Shown in pieces: positions 33,949-43,270 of a stretch of 64,000 nt of DNA. The position numbers and the translations under genes are program-made. Positions within the stretch are counted from its first letter, which is position 1, and each line of letters begins with the position of its first letter. Below the pieces are notes generated by a model. That model saw nothing but the letters and a program-made list of their open reading frames with translations. It did no database searches and had not been told where the DNA came from. Source of the stretch: Hymenobacter sp. BT18 (GTDB taxonomy: Bacteria; Bacteroidota; Bacteroidia; Cytophagales; Hymenobacteraceae); assembly GCF_012273015.1 (NCBI RefSeq), contig NZ_CP050954.1:3574001-3638000 (forward strand), read 5' to 3'.

Positions 33949-34599
33949 TTAGATTTTAGGGCGCACGGCTTTGATAAACCGACTGAGATAATAGTCGGAT
34001 TCTAAGCTGCTTTCGACCACGCCCTGCGAGGAAGAAGAATGAATGAACTGTATGCTTTCGGCTGAGGCTTCCGTGACGAGGCCCACGTGGGTGATGGTGG
34101 TGCTACCGGGAGAAGCTCCAAAAAATACCAAATCCCCGGCGCGTAAATCCTGGGGCCGCACCGGGTCACCCCATAGGGCCTGTTCGTTGGAGGAGCGGGG
34201 AATCTGAACTTCAATGGCGTTGAACGATGCGCAGAGCAGCCCCGAGCAGTCCATGCCCAGGCGAGTGGTACCCCCATACTTATAAGGTGTGCCCTGGTAG
34301 GAACGGGCCGTTTCGATAACCGTGGCTAGGCTGCGGCTGACGCTGGCCGGGCTGCTGGAGCGCTTTACCACTACCTTGCTGCGCCCAGCCGGACTGCGAG
34401 TCACGGTTTTCGCTTTGCGGCTGCGCTCAGCGGCTTTGATCCGGGCCATTTCGCGGGCGGAGTGGTAGCGCCCGTCCCGGTAGTTTACTTTGCGCGTGGT
34501 ATTGCAGCTGGCCACTAGCACCAAAAAAATGCACGCTAAAATAGAAAGCCAGCGGAGGCTATAGGTCGAAACCTGTACTTTAGCAGAGTGGTGCCGCAT
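33949..34599 (-). CDS. NlpC/P60 cysteine peptidase lipoprotein
   Basis: This is a 216-residue cell-wall endopeptidase. With the ATG at 34599 the product has a signal peptide ending in lipobox LVASC (Cys32). Upstream in-frame ATGs at 34623 and 34725 would only lengthen the N-terminus, and the latter would overlap the divergent gene. A basic linker (about 40-90) leads to the NlpC/P60 domain: Cys118 in LGMDCSGLLCASF, His171 in TTITHVGLV and His187 in FIHSSSSQGVV form the catalytic set. Such enzymes cleave peptidoglycan stem peptides. It diverges from the GlcD-type gene, starting only about 37 bases away. Confidence 0.9.
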   Translation of the reverse strand: MRHHSAKVQVSTYSLRWLSILACIFLVLVASCNTTRKVNYRDGRYHSAREMARIKAAERSRKAKTVTRSPAGRSKVVVKRSSSPASVSRSLATVIETARSYQGTPYKYGGTTRLGMDCSGLLCASFNAIEVQIPRSSNEQALWGDPVRPQDLRAGDLVFFGASPGSTTITHVGLVTEASAESIQFIHSSSSQGVVESSLESDYYLSRFIKAVRPKI

Positions 34600-34604
34600 C
34601 GGCA

Positions 34605-34612
34605 CAAAGATA
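34605..34612 (-). promoter_or_regulatory. -7 element abutting the NlpC gene start
   Basis: TATCTTTG on the minus strand exactly fits the -7 consensus and lies only five bases upstream of the chosen ATG. If it is used, the transcript would start at or next to the start codon, giving a leaderless mRNA. Confidence 0.5.
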
Positions 34613-34636
34613 CGCGACTTCATTCGTAACCGGAAA

Positions 34637-36049
34637 ATGTCTGAGTTTTCTTCCATCACGCCCGCCCTACTGGTAGCCTTTGAGCAGGTAGTAGGCGAGG
34701 CCCATGTACTGACCGCGCAGCGCACCGAGGCCGCTGCCTACGCCGATTATGGTCGCGACCACACGGAAGACTTTCACTTTGAGCCCAGCGTGGTGCTCCG
34801 GCCCGAAAACGCCGAGCAGATCAGTGAAATTGTGCGCCTTTGCCATGAGCACCGCATTCCGGTAACACCCCGCGGGGCCGGAACGGGCCTGAGCGGCGGA
34901 GCGCTGCCCATCCACAATGGCGTGGTTCTGAGCACCGAACGGCTGAACCGCATCATCGAAATCGACGAGCGCAACCTGCAGGCCACTGTAGAGCCCGGGG
35001 TAATTACGCAGGTGTTTCAGGACGCCGTGCGGGAGCGGGGACTGATGTACCCGCCCGACCCGGCCAGCAAGGGCAGCTGCTTTCTGGGCGGCAACCTGAG
35101 CGAAAGCAGCGGAGGCCCTAAAGCGGTGAAATACGGCGTTACCAAGGACTACGTACTGAATATGCAGGTAGTGCTGCCCACCGGGGACATCATCTGGACG
35201 GGAGCCAACACGCTGAAAAATGCCACGGGCTACAACCTCACCCAACTGATGATTGGCTCGGAAGGCACGCTGGGCATTATCACGCGCATCGTGTTCCGGC
35301 TGATTCCGCACCCGCAGCAGGATATTACCTTGCTGGTGCCGTTTCGCCAGGAGGCCCAAGCCGCCGAAGCCGTTTCCGAAATCTTCCGCGCCGGCATTGT
35401 GCCCTCGGGAATGGAGTTTATGGAACGCGAAGCCATTGTGTGGTCGGCCGGCTACCTGAATATTCCCCTGAACCTGCCCGAAGATATTCGCGCCCACCTG
35501 CTGATTGAGCTGGACGGCAACGACCTAGAGCGGCTCTACCAGGAGGCTGAGCAGGTATACAGCGTGCTGGAAAAGTACGACATCGGGGAAATTCTGCTGG
35601 CCGACACGGCCGGGCAGAAGGAAGAGCTCTGGAAAATCCGCCGCAACATCGGCAACGCCGTGCGCTACAACTCCGTGTATAAGGAGGAAGATACCGTAGT
35701 GCCCCGCGCCGAGCTGCCCACGCTGCTGGCCGGCGTCAAGGAAATCGGCAGCCGCTACGGCTTCAACTCGGTTTGCTACGGCCACGCCGGCGACGGTAAC
35801 CTGCACATCAACATCATCCGCGGCGACCTGGACGACGATATGTGGAACCACGGTCTGCAGGAGCCCATCAAGGAAATCTTCCGCCTGTGCGTAAAGCTGG
35901 GTGGCACCATTTCCGGGGAGCACGGCATCGGGCTGGTGCAGCGCCCCTACATTGGTATTGCCATTGGCGAGGTACAGCTCGACCTTATGCGGGGTATCAA
36001 GCGGGTGTTCGACCCGCACGGCATTATGAACCCAGGGAAGATATTTTAA
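34637..36049 (+). CDS. GlcD-type FAD-linked 2-hydroxyacid dehydrogenase
   Basis: This is a 470-residue flavoprotein of the glycolate oxidase GlcD / D-lactate dehydrogenase class. The PCMH-type FAD-binding domain spans about residues 45-225 (PRGAGTGLSGGALP; PDPASKGSCFLGGNLSESSG; IGSEGTLGIITRI). The cap and C-terminal domain have YGHAGDGNLHINII and ISGEHGIGLVQRPY, the residues that bind the 2-hydroxyacid. GlcE and the Fe-S subunit GlcF are not next to it, so it may work alone or with distant partners. The sugar-isomerase-like cupin gene follows after a few bases, so both are probably co-transcribed, though their functions do not obviously connect. Confidence 0.9.
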   Translation: MSEFSSITPALLVAFEQVVGEAHVLTAQRTEAAAYADYGRDHTEDFHFEPSVVLRPENAEQISEIVRLCHEHRIPVTPRGAGTGLSGGALPIHNGVVLSTERLNRIIEIDERNLQATVEPGVITQVFQDAVRERGLMYPPDPASKGSCFLGGNLSESSGGPKAVKYGVTKDYVLNMQVVLPTGDIIWTGANTLKNATGYNLTQLMIGSEGTLGIITRIVFRLIPHPQQDITLLVPFRQEAQAAEAVSEIFRAGIVPSGMEFMEREAIVWSAGYLNIPLNLPEDIRAHLLIELDGNDLERLYQEAEQVYSVLEKYDIGEILLADTAGQKEELWKIRRNIGNAVRYNSVYKEEDTVVPRAELPTLLAGVKEIGSRYGFNSVCYGHAGDGNLHINIIRGDLDDDMWNHGLQEPIKEIFRLCVKLGGTISGEHGIGLVQRPYIGIAIGEVQLDLMRGIKRVFDPHGIMNPGKIF

Positions 36050-36065
36050 GCCCGTGGCGGGTCAG

Positions 36066-36476
36066 ATGCTAACGCCCCATCTTATTGAGTTTCCTAAGCT
36101 GGGCGCTCCGGATATCGGCTACATCTCGGTGGCGGAAGAGGGACAGTTACTGCCATTCGTACCAAAACGGGTTTTTTGGACCTATCACACGCCCGAAGAA
36201 ATTGTACGCGGCCGCCACGCCCACTACAAAACCGAACAAGTGCTGGTGGCGTTGGCCGGCCGAATCGTGATTGTGATAGAACGGCCCGATGGGGAACTGC
36301 TCAGCTTCCGGCTGGACAGCCCACACGTAGGCCTGTACATCCCACCCAACAACTGGCACTCCATGCACTATTCCGAAACGGCCATTCAACTGACGTTTGC
36401 CTCGGAGCTCTACAGTGAAGCCGATTACATCCGGGACTACGCCACGTTCCGGAAAGTCTGGCAAGCGCCTACTTGA
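36066..36476 (+). CDS. FdtA/WxcM-type dTDP-sugar ketoisomerase-like cupin
   Basis: This is a 136-residue WxcM-like protein (PF05523). I prefer the ATG at 36066 to a GTG at 36054. Hallmarks of FdtA/TylM3-type 3,4-ketoisomerases are present: LPFVPKRVFWTYHTPEEIVR, RGRHAHYKTEQVLVAL with the paired His, HVGLYIPPNNWHSMHYSE, and SEADYIRDYATFRKVW. FdtA converts dTDP-4-keto-6-deoxyglucose to its 3-keto isomer before 3-amination. The gene follows a GlcD-type gene by 16 bases, just before the polysaccharide locus that starts at about 37.2 kb. It may serve that locus, but a non-catalytic cupin role is also possible. Confidence 0.82.
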   Translation: MLTPHLIEFPKLGAPDIGYISVAEEGQLLPFVPKRVFWTYHTPEEIVRGRHAHYKTEQVLVALAGRIVIVIERPDGELLSFRLDSPHVGLYIPPNNWHSMHYSETAIQLTFASELYSEADYIRDYATFRKVWQAPT

Positions 36477-36498
36477 GAAAGTCCAGCCTAAACTAGAA

Positions 36499-36533
36499 AA
36501 AGCCCGTCCGTTTCAAACGGACGGGCCTTTTTT
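36499..36533. terminator. Terminator between cupin and ACBP genes
   Basis: AAGCCCGTCCGTTT pairs with AAACGGACGGGCCT around a short loop, followed by TTTTTT. It serves converging genes on both strands. Confidence 0.88.
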
Positions 36534-36548
36534 GATTATTCTGGAAGC

Positions 36549-37079
36549 TTATTGCTGAGTTTTGAGCAAGTCTTCGCCCCCGTACGGAGCCCCGGCGTTA
36601 ATGTCGCCGCGCAGGCCCCCGGCAGACAAGCCGCCTTCATTTTCGAAGGGCGCTTTCGCTACTCCTGGCGCCGAGGCCTCATTCGCGCTGGGGGCTGGAG
36701 CACCAGTACCGGAGTTTACCTGCGAGGCGGTAGCGGGCTGGCCGTTGCCGGTGATGATAGTGGGTTGCTCGCCAACGGGGCCGGCCAACTCATTTACCTT
36801 TTCTACGTACTGGCGGCGGGCGTCGTCTTGGCTTACACCCTTGAACTTGCTCCAGGCATCCCACTGGGCCTGCGAAAGACCTTTGGGGCCATTGGGGTTG
36901 TCGGGAGTATCGTCGCCTACCTCGTCGCGTTTGGTGTCGTGGTCACCTTCGGTAGCTTGTTTGTAGAGGCCATACAGCTCGTGCATGTTGGGGCCTGCCT
37001 TATCACTGGGCAGGCTGTCTACGCGCGATACGGCGGCTTCAAATTGTTGCTGAAGGTCGAGCTGCTGTTGCAAATCCAT
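36549..37079 (-). CDS. Acyl-CoA-binding protein with low-complexity tail
   Basis: This is a 176-residue protein. The ATG at 37079 starts directly at the ACBP domain (LQQQFEAAVSRVDSLPSDKA); a longer frame to 37205 is unlikely. The four-helix ACBP pattern is clear: PNMHELYGLYKQATEGDHDT, then SQAQWDAWSKFKGVSQDDAR and RQYVEKVNELA. ACBPs bind long-chain acyl-CoA in the cytoplasm and buffer it for lipid synthesis. They are typical of eukaryotes and are found in a minority of bacteria. The last 90 residues are Gly/Ala/Pro/Ser-rich and acidic, with no known domain. Position next to the polysaccharide locus is probably incidental. Confidence 0.88.
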   Translation of the reverse strand: MDLQQQLDLQQQFEAAVSRVDSLPSDKAGPNMHELYGLYKQATEGDHDTKRDEVGDDTPDNPNGPKGLSQAQWDAWSKFKGVSQDDARRQYVEKVNELAGPVGEQPTIITGNGQPATASQVNSGTGAPAPSANEASAPGVAKAPFENEGGLSAGGLRGDINAGAPYGGEDLLKTQQ

Positions 37080-37189
37080 GGCGCTAAAAAAACGGGGTGA
37101 GGGAAGTTGATTGCTTGCTTTACTGCGCCCGGCTGGCTTTTGTTGCAGCGCCGTTCTGTACTTTTCGGCATCCAAGTCCCAATAGTTCG

Positions 37190-37197
37190 TACTTTTG
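37190..37197 (+). promoter_or_regulatory. Likely -7 element for asnB
   Basis: TACTTTTG fits TAnnTTTG and lies 10 bases before the asnB ATG, so the leader would be only a few bases. This may be the main promoter of the polysaccharide gene cluster. Confidence 0.5.
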
Positions 37198-37207
37198 CCC
37201 GCCAATT

Positions 37208-39112
37208 ATGTGTGGAATCTCCGGAGTATTCGCTTTCACGGAGGCAGGTCGCAGCTCGCTGGCCTCCCTTCGTGCTTCTACCGACGCCATCGTCAGCCGT
37301 GGCCCCGATTCGCAGGGGCATTTCGCGTTTGAAGGCTGTGGGCTGGGCTTTCGTCGCCTGGCCATTCTTGACCTGACCGCCGACGGCAACCAGCCCATGA
37401 CCGACGAATCGGGGCGCTATACCATTGTTTTCAACGGCGAAATCTTCAACTTCAAGGAGCTGCGCCAGAAGCTGGTGCAGCGCGGGCACCGCTTCCATTC
37501 CCAGACGGATACGGAAGTCGTCCTGAACCTTTACATTGCCGAAGGCCGCAATTTTCTGAAGAAGCTCAACGGCTTTTTCGACTTTGCTATCTACGACAAA
37601 GAAGAAGACTCTTTGTTTCTGGCCCGCGACCGGATGGGGGAGAAGCCCCTGCTGATTTACCGCGACGAAGACAAGCTGCTGTTTGCTTCGGAAATGAAGT
37701 CGCTGCTGGCTTTGGGCATCCCGCGCAAGCTCGACTACGTGTCGCTTAACCACTACCTGCAGCTCAACTACATTCCCGGCCCGGCTACCATCTTCAAAGG
37801 AGTGAAGAAGCTCTTGCCCGGGCACTATATGTATGTGAAGGGGAAGAAGGTGGTGCGCAAGCGCTGGTACAAAATTCCCTACGACCCCAAAAAGGCCGAA
37901 CGTAACAAGCTGAGTTACGAGCAGCAGCAGGCCAAGCTCGTTGATTTGCTCGACGACGCCACGGCCCGCCGCCTCGTGGCCGACGTGCCCCTGGGCGCTT
38001 TCCTGAGTGGAGGCATCGACTCCTCGGTGATTGTGGCCCTGGCTTCGCGGCATACGCAGCACCTGAACACCTTCAGCATTGGCTACCGCGACGAGCCGTT
38101 CTTCGACGAAACGAAGTACGCCAAGCTGGTAGCTGACCGGTACAAAACCAACCACACGGTTTTCTCGCTTACCAACCAGGACCTGTACGACCACATCTTT
38201 GATGTACTCAACTACATCGATGAGCCGTTTGCCGATTCCTCGGCGCTGGCCGTGTACATCCTGAGCAAGCGCACCCGGGAGAAAGTAACCGTAGCCCTTT
38301 CCGGCGATGGGGCCGACGAGCTGTTTGCCGGCTACAACAAGCACATGGGTGAGTTCCAGGTGCGGCAGGGCGGCTTCAAGGCCGAGGCCGTAACGGGCCT
38401 GAACCTGCTGTGGGACGTGCTGCCCAAATCGCGCAATTCCTTTTTCGGCAATAAAATCCGCCAGTTTCAGCGCTTCTCGCGCGGCATGCTCAGCGGGCCC
38501 AAAGACCGGTACTGGGACTGGGCGTCGTTTGCTTCAGCCAAGGACGCGCGTAGCTTACTGAGCGCCGCTTCCCGCCGCAAAATCGGGAAGAAGCTGGCCG
38601 AGAAGCGCCGGCGGGACTTGCTCGAAGGCCTGCACGCCGATGGCGACCTGAACGAGGTGCTGCTGACGGACACCACCATGGTGCTGCCCTACGACATGCT
38701 GGCCAAGGTAGACCTGATGAGCATGGCCAACTCCCTGGAGGTGCGCCCGCCCTTCCTCGACCCCAACGTCGTGCGCTTTGCTTTTTCCTTGCCCGTGTCA
38801 AGCAAGATTGACGCGAACATGAAAAAGAAAATCGTGCAGGATGCTTTCCGGCCCATGCTGCCGGAAGAGCTGTACAAGCGCCCCAAGCACGGTTTTGAAG
38901 TGCCCCTGCTCAAGTGGTTCCGCGGCGAGCTGCGTCCGCTAATCGAAGACGACCTGCTGTCTGATGCCTTCGTAGAAGCGCAGGGCGTATTCGATGTGGA
39001 GGCCATTCGCGCCCTTAAAACCCAGCTTTTCTCCCGTAGCCCCGGCGACGTGCATGCCCGCATCTGGGCGCTCATCGTGTTCCAGTGGTGGTGGAAAAAG
39101 TGGATGATGTAG
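37208..39112 (+). CDS. asnB: Asparagine synthase (glutamine-hydrolysing)
   Basis: This is a 634-residue AsnB-family enzyme. The ATG at 37208 leaves Cys2 as the N-terminal nucleophile (MCGISGVFAFTEAG); a longer in-frame start would bury it and is rejected. The class II glutaminase domain runs to about residue 210. The synthetase domain has the PP-loop LSGGIDSSVIV and the downstream GDGADELFAGYNKH. It converts aspartate to asparagine with glutamine and ATP. In polysaccharide loci of this kind AsnB-like enzymes often amidate sugar acids, so the UDP-glucuronate made by the next gene is a possible substrate. That is inference. It is the first gene of the plus-strand cluster. Confidence 0.92.
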   Translation: MCGISGVFAFTEAGRSSLASLRASTDAIVSRGPDSQGHFAFEGCGLGFRRLAILDLTADGNQPMTDESGRYTIVFNGEIFNFKELRQKLVQRGHRFHSQTDTEVVLNLYIAEGRNFLKKLNGFFDFAIYDKEEDSLFLARDRMGEKPLLIYRDEDKLLFASEMKSLLALGIPRKLDYVSLNHYLQLNYIPGPATIFKGVKKLLPGHYMYVKGKKVVRKRWYKIPYDPKKAERNKLSYEQQQAKLVDLLDDATARRLVADVPLGAFLSGGIDSSVIVALASRHTQHLNTFSIGYRDEPFFDETKYAKLVADRYKTNHTVFSLTNQDLYDHIFDVLNYIDEPFADSSALAVYILSKRTREKVTVALSGDGADELFAGYNKHMGEFQVRQGGFKAEAVTGLNLLWDVLPKSRNSFFGNKIRQFQRFSRGMLSGPKDRYWDWASFASAKDARSLLSAASRRKIGKKLAEKRRRDLLEGLHADGDLNEVLLTDTTMVLPYDMLAKVDLMSMANSLEVRPPFLDPNVVRFAFSLPVSSKIDANMKKKIVQDAFRPMLPEELYKRPKHGFEVPLLKWFRGELRPLIEDDLLSDAFVEAQGVFDVEAIRALKTQLFSRSPGDVHARIWALIVFQWWWKKWMM

Positions 39113-39170
39113 GCATCTAACCAAGTAATAAAATCATAAGCACAGCTTTTTTGACCTTTCTCAAGCCAGT

Positions 39171-40508
39171 ATGAAAATAGCAGTAGTAGGTACCGGGTAT
39201 GTAGGGTTGGTTACCGGAACGTGCTTTGCCGAAGTAGGCATCGACGTTACCTGTATCGATATCGACCAGAAGAAAATCGACAACCTGCACAAAGGTATTT
39301 TGCCGATTTATGAGCCTGGCCTAGAAGAAATGGTAACCCGCAACACCGAGGCGGGCCGCCTGCACTTCTCCACGAAACTCGGCGAGGCTATCAAAGATTG
39401 TGATGTGGCCTTCATTGCAGTGGGCACGCCTCCCGGCGAGGATGGCTCCGCTGACCTGAAGTACGTGCTGGCCGTAGCCCGGGAAATCGGGGAGAACATG
39501 AACAGCTACGGCGTGATTGTGACCAAGAGTACCGTTCCCGTAGGCACGGCTGCCAAAGTGCGCAACGAAATCGAAAAAGCCCTCGAGAAGCGGGGCGTTC
39601 AGATTGACTTCGACGTAGCTTCCAACCCAGAGTTCCTGAAAGAAGGTGCCGCTATCGACGACTTCCTGAAGCCGGACCGCATTGTGGTGGGTATTTCCTC
39701 GGAGCGGGCCGAAGACGTGATGCGCAAGCTCTACAAGCCCTTCCTGCTCAACGGGCACCCCATCATCTTCATGGACATCCCCTCGGCGGAGATGACGAAA
39801 TACGCGGCCAACTCCATGCTGGCCACCAAAATTTCGTTCATGAACGACATTGCCAACCTCTGCGAAATCATGGGCGCCGACGTAAACATGGTGCGCAAAG
39901 GCATTGGCTCCGACGCCCGCATCGGCACCAAGTTTATCTACCCCGGCATTGGCTACGGCGGCTCCTGCTTCCCGAAAGACGTGAAAGCCCTCATCAAAAC
40001 GGCCTCCGAAAATGGCTACGAGATGCAGGTGCTGAAAGCCGTGGAAAGCGTAAACGACAACCAAAAAGAAGTGCTCTTCAACAAAGTGAAGAAGCATTTC
40101 GGCGGCGACCTGAAAGGCAAGAAGCTGGCCCTGTGGGGTCTATCCTTCAAGCCCAAGACCGATGACATGCGCGAGGCTCCTTCGCTGGTCATCATTGAGA
40201 AGCTACTGGCCGAGGGCTGCACCGTATCGGCCTACGACCCGGTGGCCATGCCCGAAGCCAAGCACACCCTGCACGACACCATCACCTACGCCAAAGACCA
40301 GTACGACGCCGTTATCGACGCCGACGCGCTGCTCGTAGTAACAGAATGGCCCGAATTCCGCGCGCCTAACTTCGACGTAGTAGCCCGCCTAATGAAAGGC
40401 AAGGTGGTATTCGACGGCCGCAACATCTACGATGCGGCGGAAATGGAGCAGGCTGGTTTTGCTTACCACTGCATCGGTATTCGTACGCATCACCAGGAAC
40501 CGGCTTAG
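39171..40508 (+). CDS. ugd: UDP-glucose 6-dehydrogenase
   Basis: This is a 445-residue NAD-dependent enzyme that oxidises UDP-glucose to UDP-glucuronate in two steps. The N-terminal Rossmann motif is AVVGTGYVGLVTGTCFAEVG, the central domain holds VASNPEFLKEGAAIDDF, and the catalytic Cys lies in GYGGSCFPKDVKAL. The C-terminal domain has WGLSFKPKTDDMREAPS. Length is normal. It follows asnB by 58 bases and is 67 bases before the decarboxylase gene that uses its product, so the three likely form one operon. Confidence 0.96.
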   Translation: MKIAVVGTGYVGLVTGTCFAEVGIDVTCIDIDQKKIDNLHKGILPIYEPGLEEMVTRNTEAGRLHFSTKLGEAIKDCDVAFIAVGTPPGEDGSADLKYVLAVAREIGENMNSYGVIVTKSTVPVGTAAKVRNEIEKALEKRGVQIDFDVASNPEFLKEGAAIDDFLKPDRIVVGISSERAEDVMRKLYKPFLLNGHPIIFMDIPSAEMTKYAANSMLATKISFMNDIANLCEIMGADVNMVRKGIGSDARIGTKFIYPGIGYGGSCFPKDVKALIKTASENGYEMQVLKAVESVNDNQKEVLFNKVKKHFGGDLKGKKLALWGLSFKPKTDDMREAPSLVIIEKLLAEGCTVSAYDPVAMPEAKHTLHDTITYAKDQYDAVIDADALLVVTEWPEFRAPNFDVVARLMKGKVVFDGRNIYDAAEMEQAGFAYHCIGIRTHHQEPA

Positions 40509-40575
40509 TTGTCCGCTACTGGCCAGCTAATCGGCCAGCGGCGCTTTTCACTTCACCACTAACAGCGAACAGCTT

Positions 40576-41529
<954 letters not shown>

Positions 41530-41533
41530 GTGA

Positions 41534-41568
41534 AAAGCCCCGGTGCCAGTCCGCACCGGGGCTTTCCG
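41534..41568 (+). terminator. Terminator after UDP-xylose synthase gene
   Basis: A 13-base stem AAAGCCCCGGTGC / GCACCGGGGCTTT with a six-base loop, five bases after the stop. It has only a short T-run, so readthrough into the flippase gene is possible. Confidence 0.8.
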
Positions 41569-41732
41569 TGCCAAGGCATTTTTATGGTGGCATGCATGCC
41601 GCCTGCCTGCGCGCGGCCAAGACTAGGGCAAATGGGCTGTACTGAGTGCTCTTGGTTACCTCCCGTGCAACACTCGTCAGTTTATACTTTCTGAGCCGGC
41701 TTCCTGCGGCTGTTGATTCGACCTCCTTACCC

Positions 41733-43139
41733 ATGAAAGAAAAAGTGCTAACCCAAGCCCGCGGTATTCTGGCCGGGCTGCGGAGCAAAGGGTCCTTCAC
41801 GCAGAATCTGGCCGTGGCGTTTTCCAGCAATGCGCTGGCCTTCGTCATTACCTTTCTATTCACGCCCATCTTTTCCCGGATTTACACCCCGGAAGCGTAT
41901 GGCCGGTTTTCGCTGTTCAACTCCATTGCGGTTAATCTCATAGTCTTTGCGTCGTTGAACTACACGAATGCCTTCGTGCTGCCCCGCACCAAAGAGTCGT
42001 TCATGAACCTGGCTCGGCTGGCTCTGGGCTTGTGCGTGGGTATTTCGGTGCTGACGATGGGCGTGTTTTTGCTTTTCGGGCACCAGATCCTGGCCTTCTT
42101 TAACGCCAGCGACTTGGCGGGCTACATGTACCTGATTCCGGTGGCCGTATTCCTGGGTGGGCTGAGCAACATCTGGAACAACTGGAACCTGCGCGAAAAG
42201 GAGTTCCGGCGCAACGGCGGGGTGCAGATTGCCACTTCGTTGTCTTCGCGCCTGGTGGGCTTAGGCTACGGCCTGCTGATCGGGGGAAATACGCCCGGCC
42301 TTATCCTCGGGGATTTGGTGCTGAAAACCACCAGCGCCGTGCTGGCTGTGGGGCAATCTATCCGCAGCCAACTGGGCGAGCTGCTTCGGCACTGGAACGT
42401 GGGCGAGCTGCGCCAGATTGCGCACGAGTACCGCGGCTACCCGCTGTATGCCATGCCCGGTACCTGGATTTCCGTGCTCACGTCGCAGGCGCCGGTATTC
42501 CTGCTTTCCCGGTTTTATGGGGTAGCCGCCGTAGGGCAGTTTTCGTTTGCCAACTCCCTGCTCAATATTCCTATTCAGCTGATTGCCTACTCCATGGGGC
42601 CGGTGTTTCTGCAGCGGGCCACGGAGCTTCACCACGAAAATCCGGAGCGGCTGCGCGACCTGGTGAGCAATATGTACACCAAGGTCTTCTATATCGGGGT
42701 GGTGCCTTTCGGGATTATCAGCGTATTCGGGGAGTACATCTTCACCATCTTCTTAGGAAAGCAGTGGCAGCTGGCGGGGGTATTCGCCGGCTACATGGGG
42801 TATTACTATATCTTCTACATGATTTCCTTTTTTCTGGCCAGCTTGTATACCGTGCTCAACAAGCAGAACTACACCCTGCTTTCGCACATTATCAACCTGG
42901 GCCTGATGGTTATTTCCTTTATCCCGGGCGTGCTACTAAACGATAGCAAGCTGTTTGTTATGTGCTTCAGCATCTCCAGCGTGCTGGCTTTCCTGGCGAA
43001 TATTCTGATGGTTTTCCGCCTGTTCAAGGTGAAAGCCACCAAAGTATTGCTGCGCAGCTGGGGCGTACTGCTGGCCGTGTTCGTGGTATTGACGTTGTTG
43101 CGCCTGGCTCTGGAACTGGTTTTTCCCTTGCCGAAGTAA
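41733..43139 (+). CDS. Wzx-like polysaccharide flippase
   Basis: This is a 468-residue protein with about 12 membrane segments and the MATE/MOP flippase fold. I chose the ATG at 41733, since the upstream frame to 41646 adds a weakly hydrophobic leader. The polysaccharide-synthesis start NLAVAFSSNALAFVITFLFT followed by PIFSRIYTPEAYGRFSLFNS is characteristic. Wzx proteins move undecaprenyl-linked repeat units across the inner membrane. Sitting between sugar-nucleotide and glycosyltransferase genes, it is the most likely exporter for this locus. Confidence 0.88.
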   Translation: MKEKVLTQARGILAGLRSKGSFTQNLAVAFSSNALAFVITFLFTPIFSRIYTPEAYGRFSLFNSIAVNLIVFASLNYTNAFVLPRTKESFMNLARLALGLCVGISVLTMGVFLLFGHQILAFFNASDLAGYMYLIPVAVFLGGLSNIWNNWNLREKEFRRNGGVQIATSLSSRLVGLGYGLLIGGNTPGLILGDLVLKTTSAVLAVGQSIRSQLGELLRHWNVGELRQIAHEYRGYPLYAMPGTWISVLTSQAPVFLLSRFYGVAAVGQFSFANSLLNIPIQLIAYSMGPVFLQRATELHHENPERLRDLVSNMYTKVFYIGVVPFGIISVFGEYIFTIFLGKQWQLAGVFAGYMGYYYIFYMISFFLASLYTVLNKQNYTLLSHIINLGLMVISFIPGVLLNDSKLFVMCFSISSVLAFLANILMVFRLFKVKATKVLLRSWGVLLAVFVVLTLLRLALELVFPLPK

Positions 43140-43270
43140 GCAGTTCAGCCAACACCCGGTCCGCCTGTGGAGTTAGGCTAAAAACCCGGATAGTTTCATC
43201 TTTGCAGCGCAGTGTCTCGTACACGCTGCGCCCACGGAGGCACGAATGCTTCTGATTTCCTTTACGTCGT

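Noticed and set aside
37019..38344. 441-residue frame antisense to asnB
   Set aside because: Overlaps asnB throughout and runs into the ACBP gene on the same strand in another frame; no domain.
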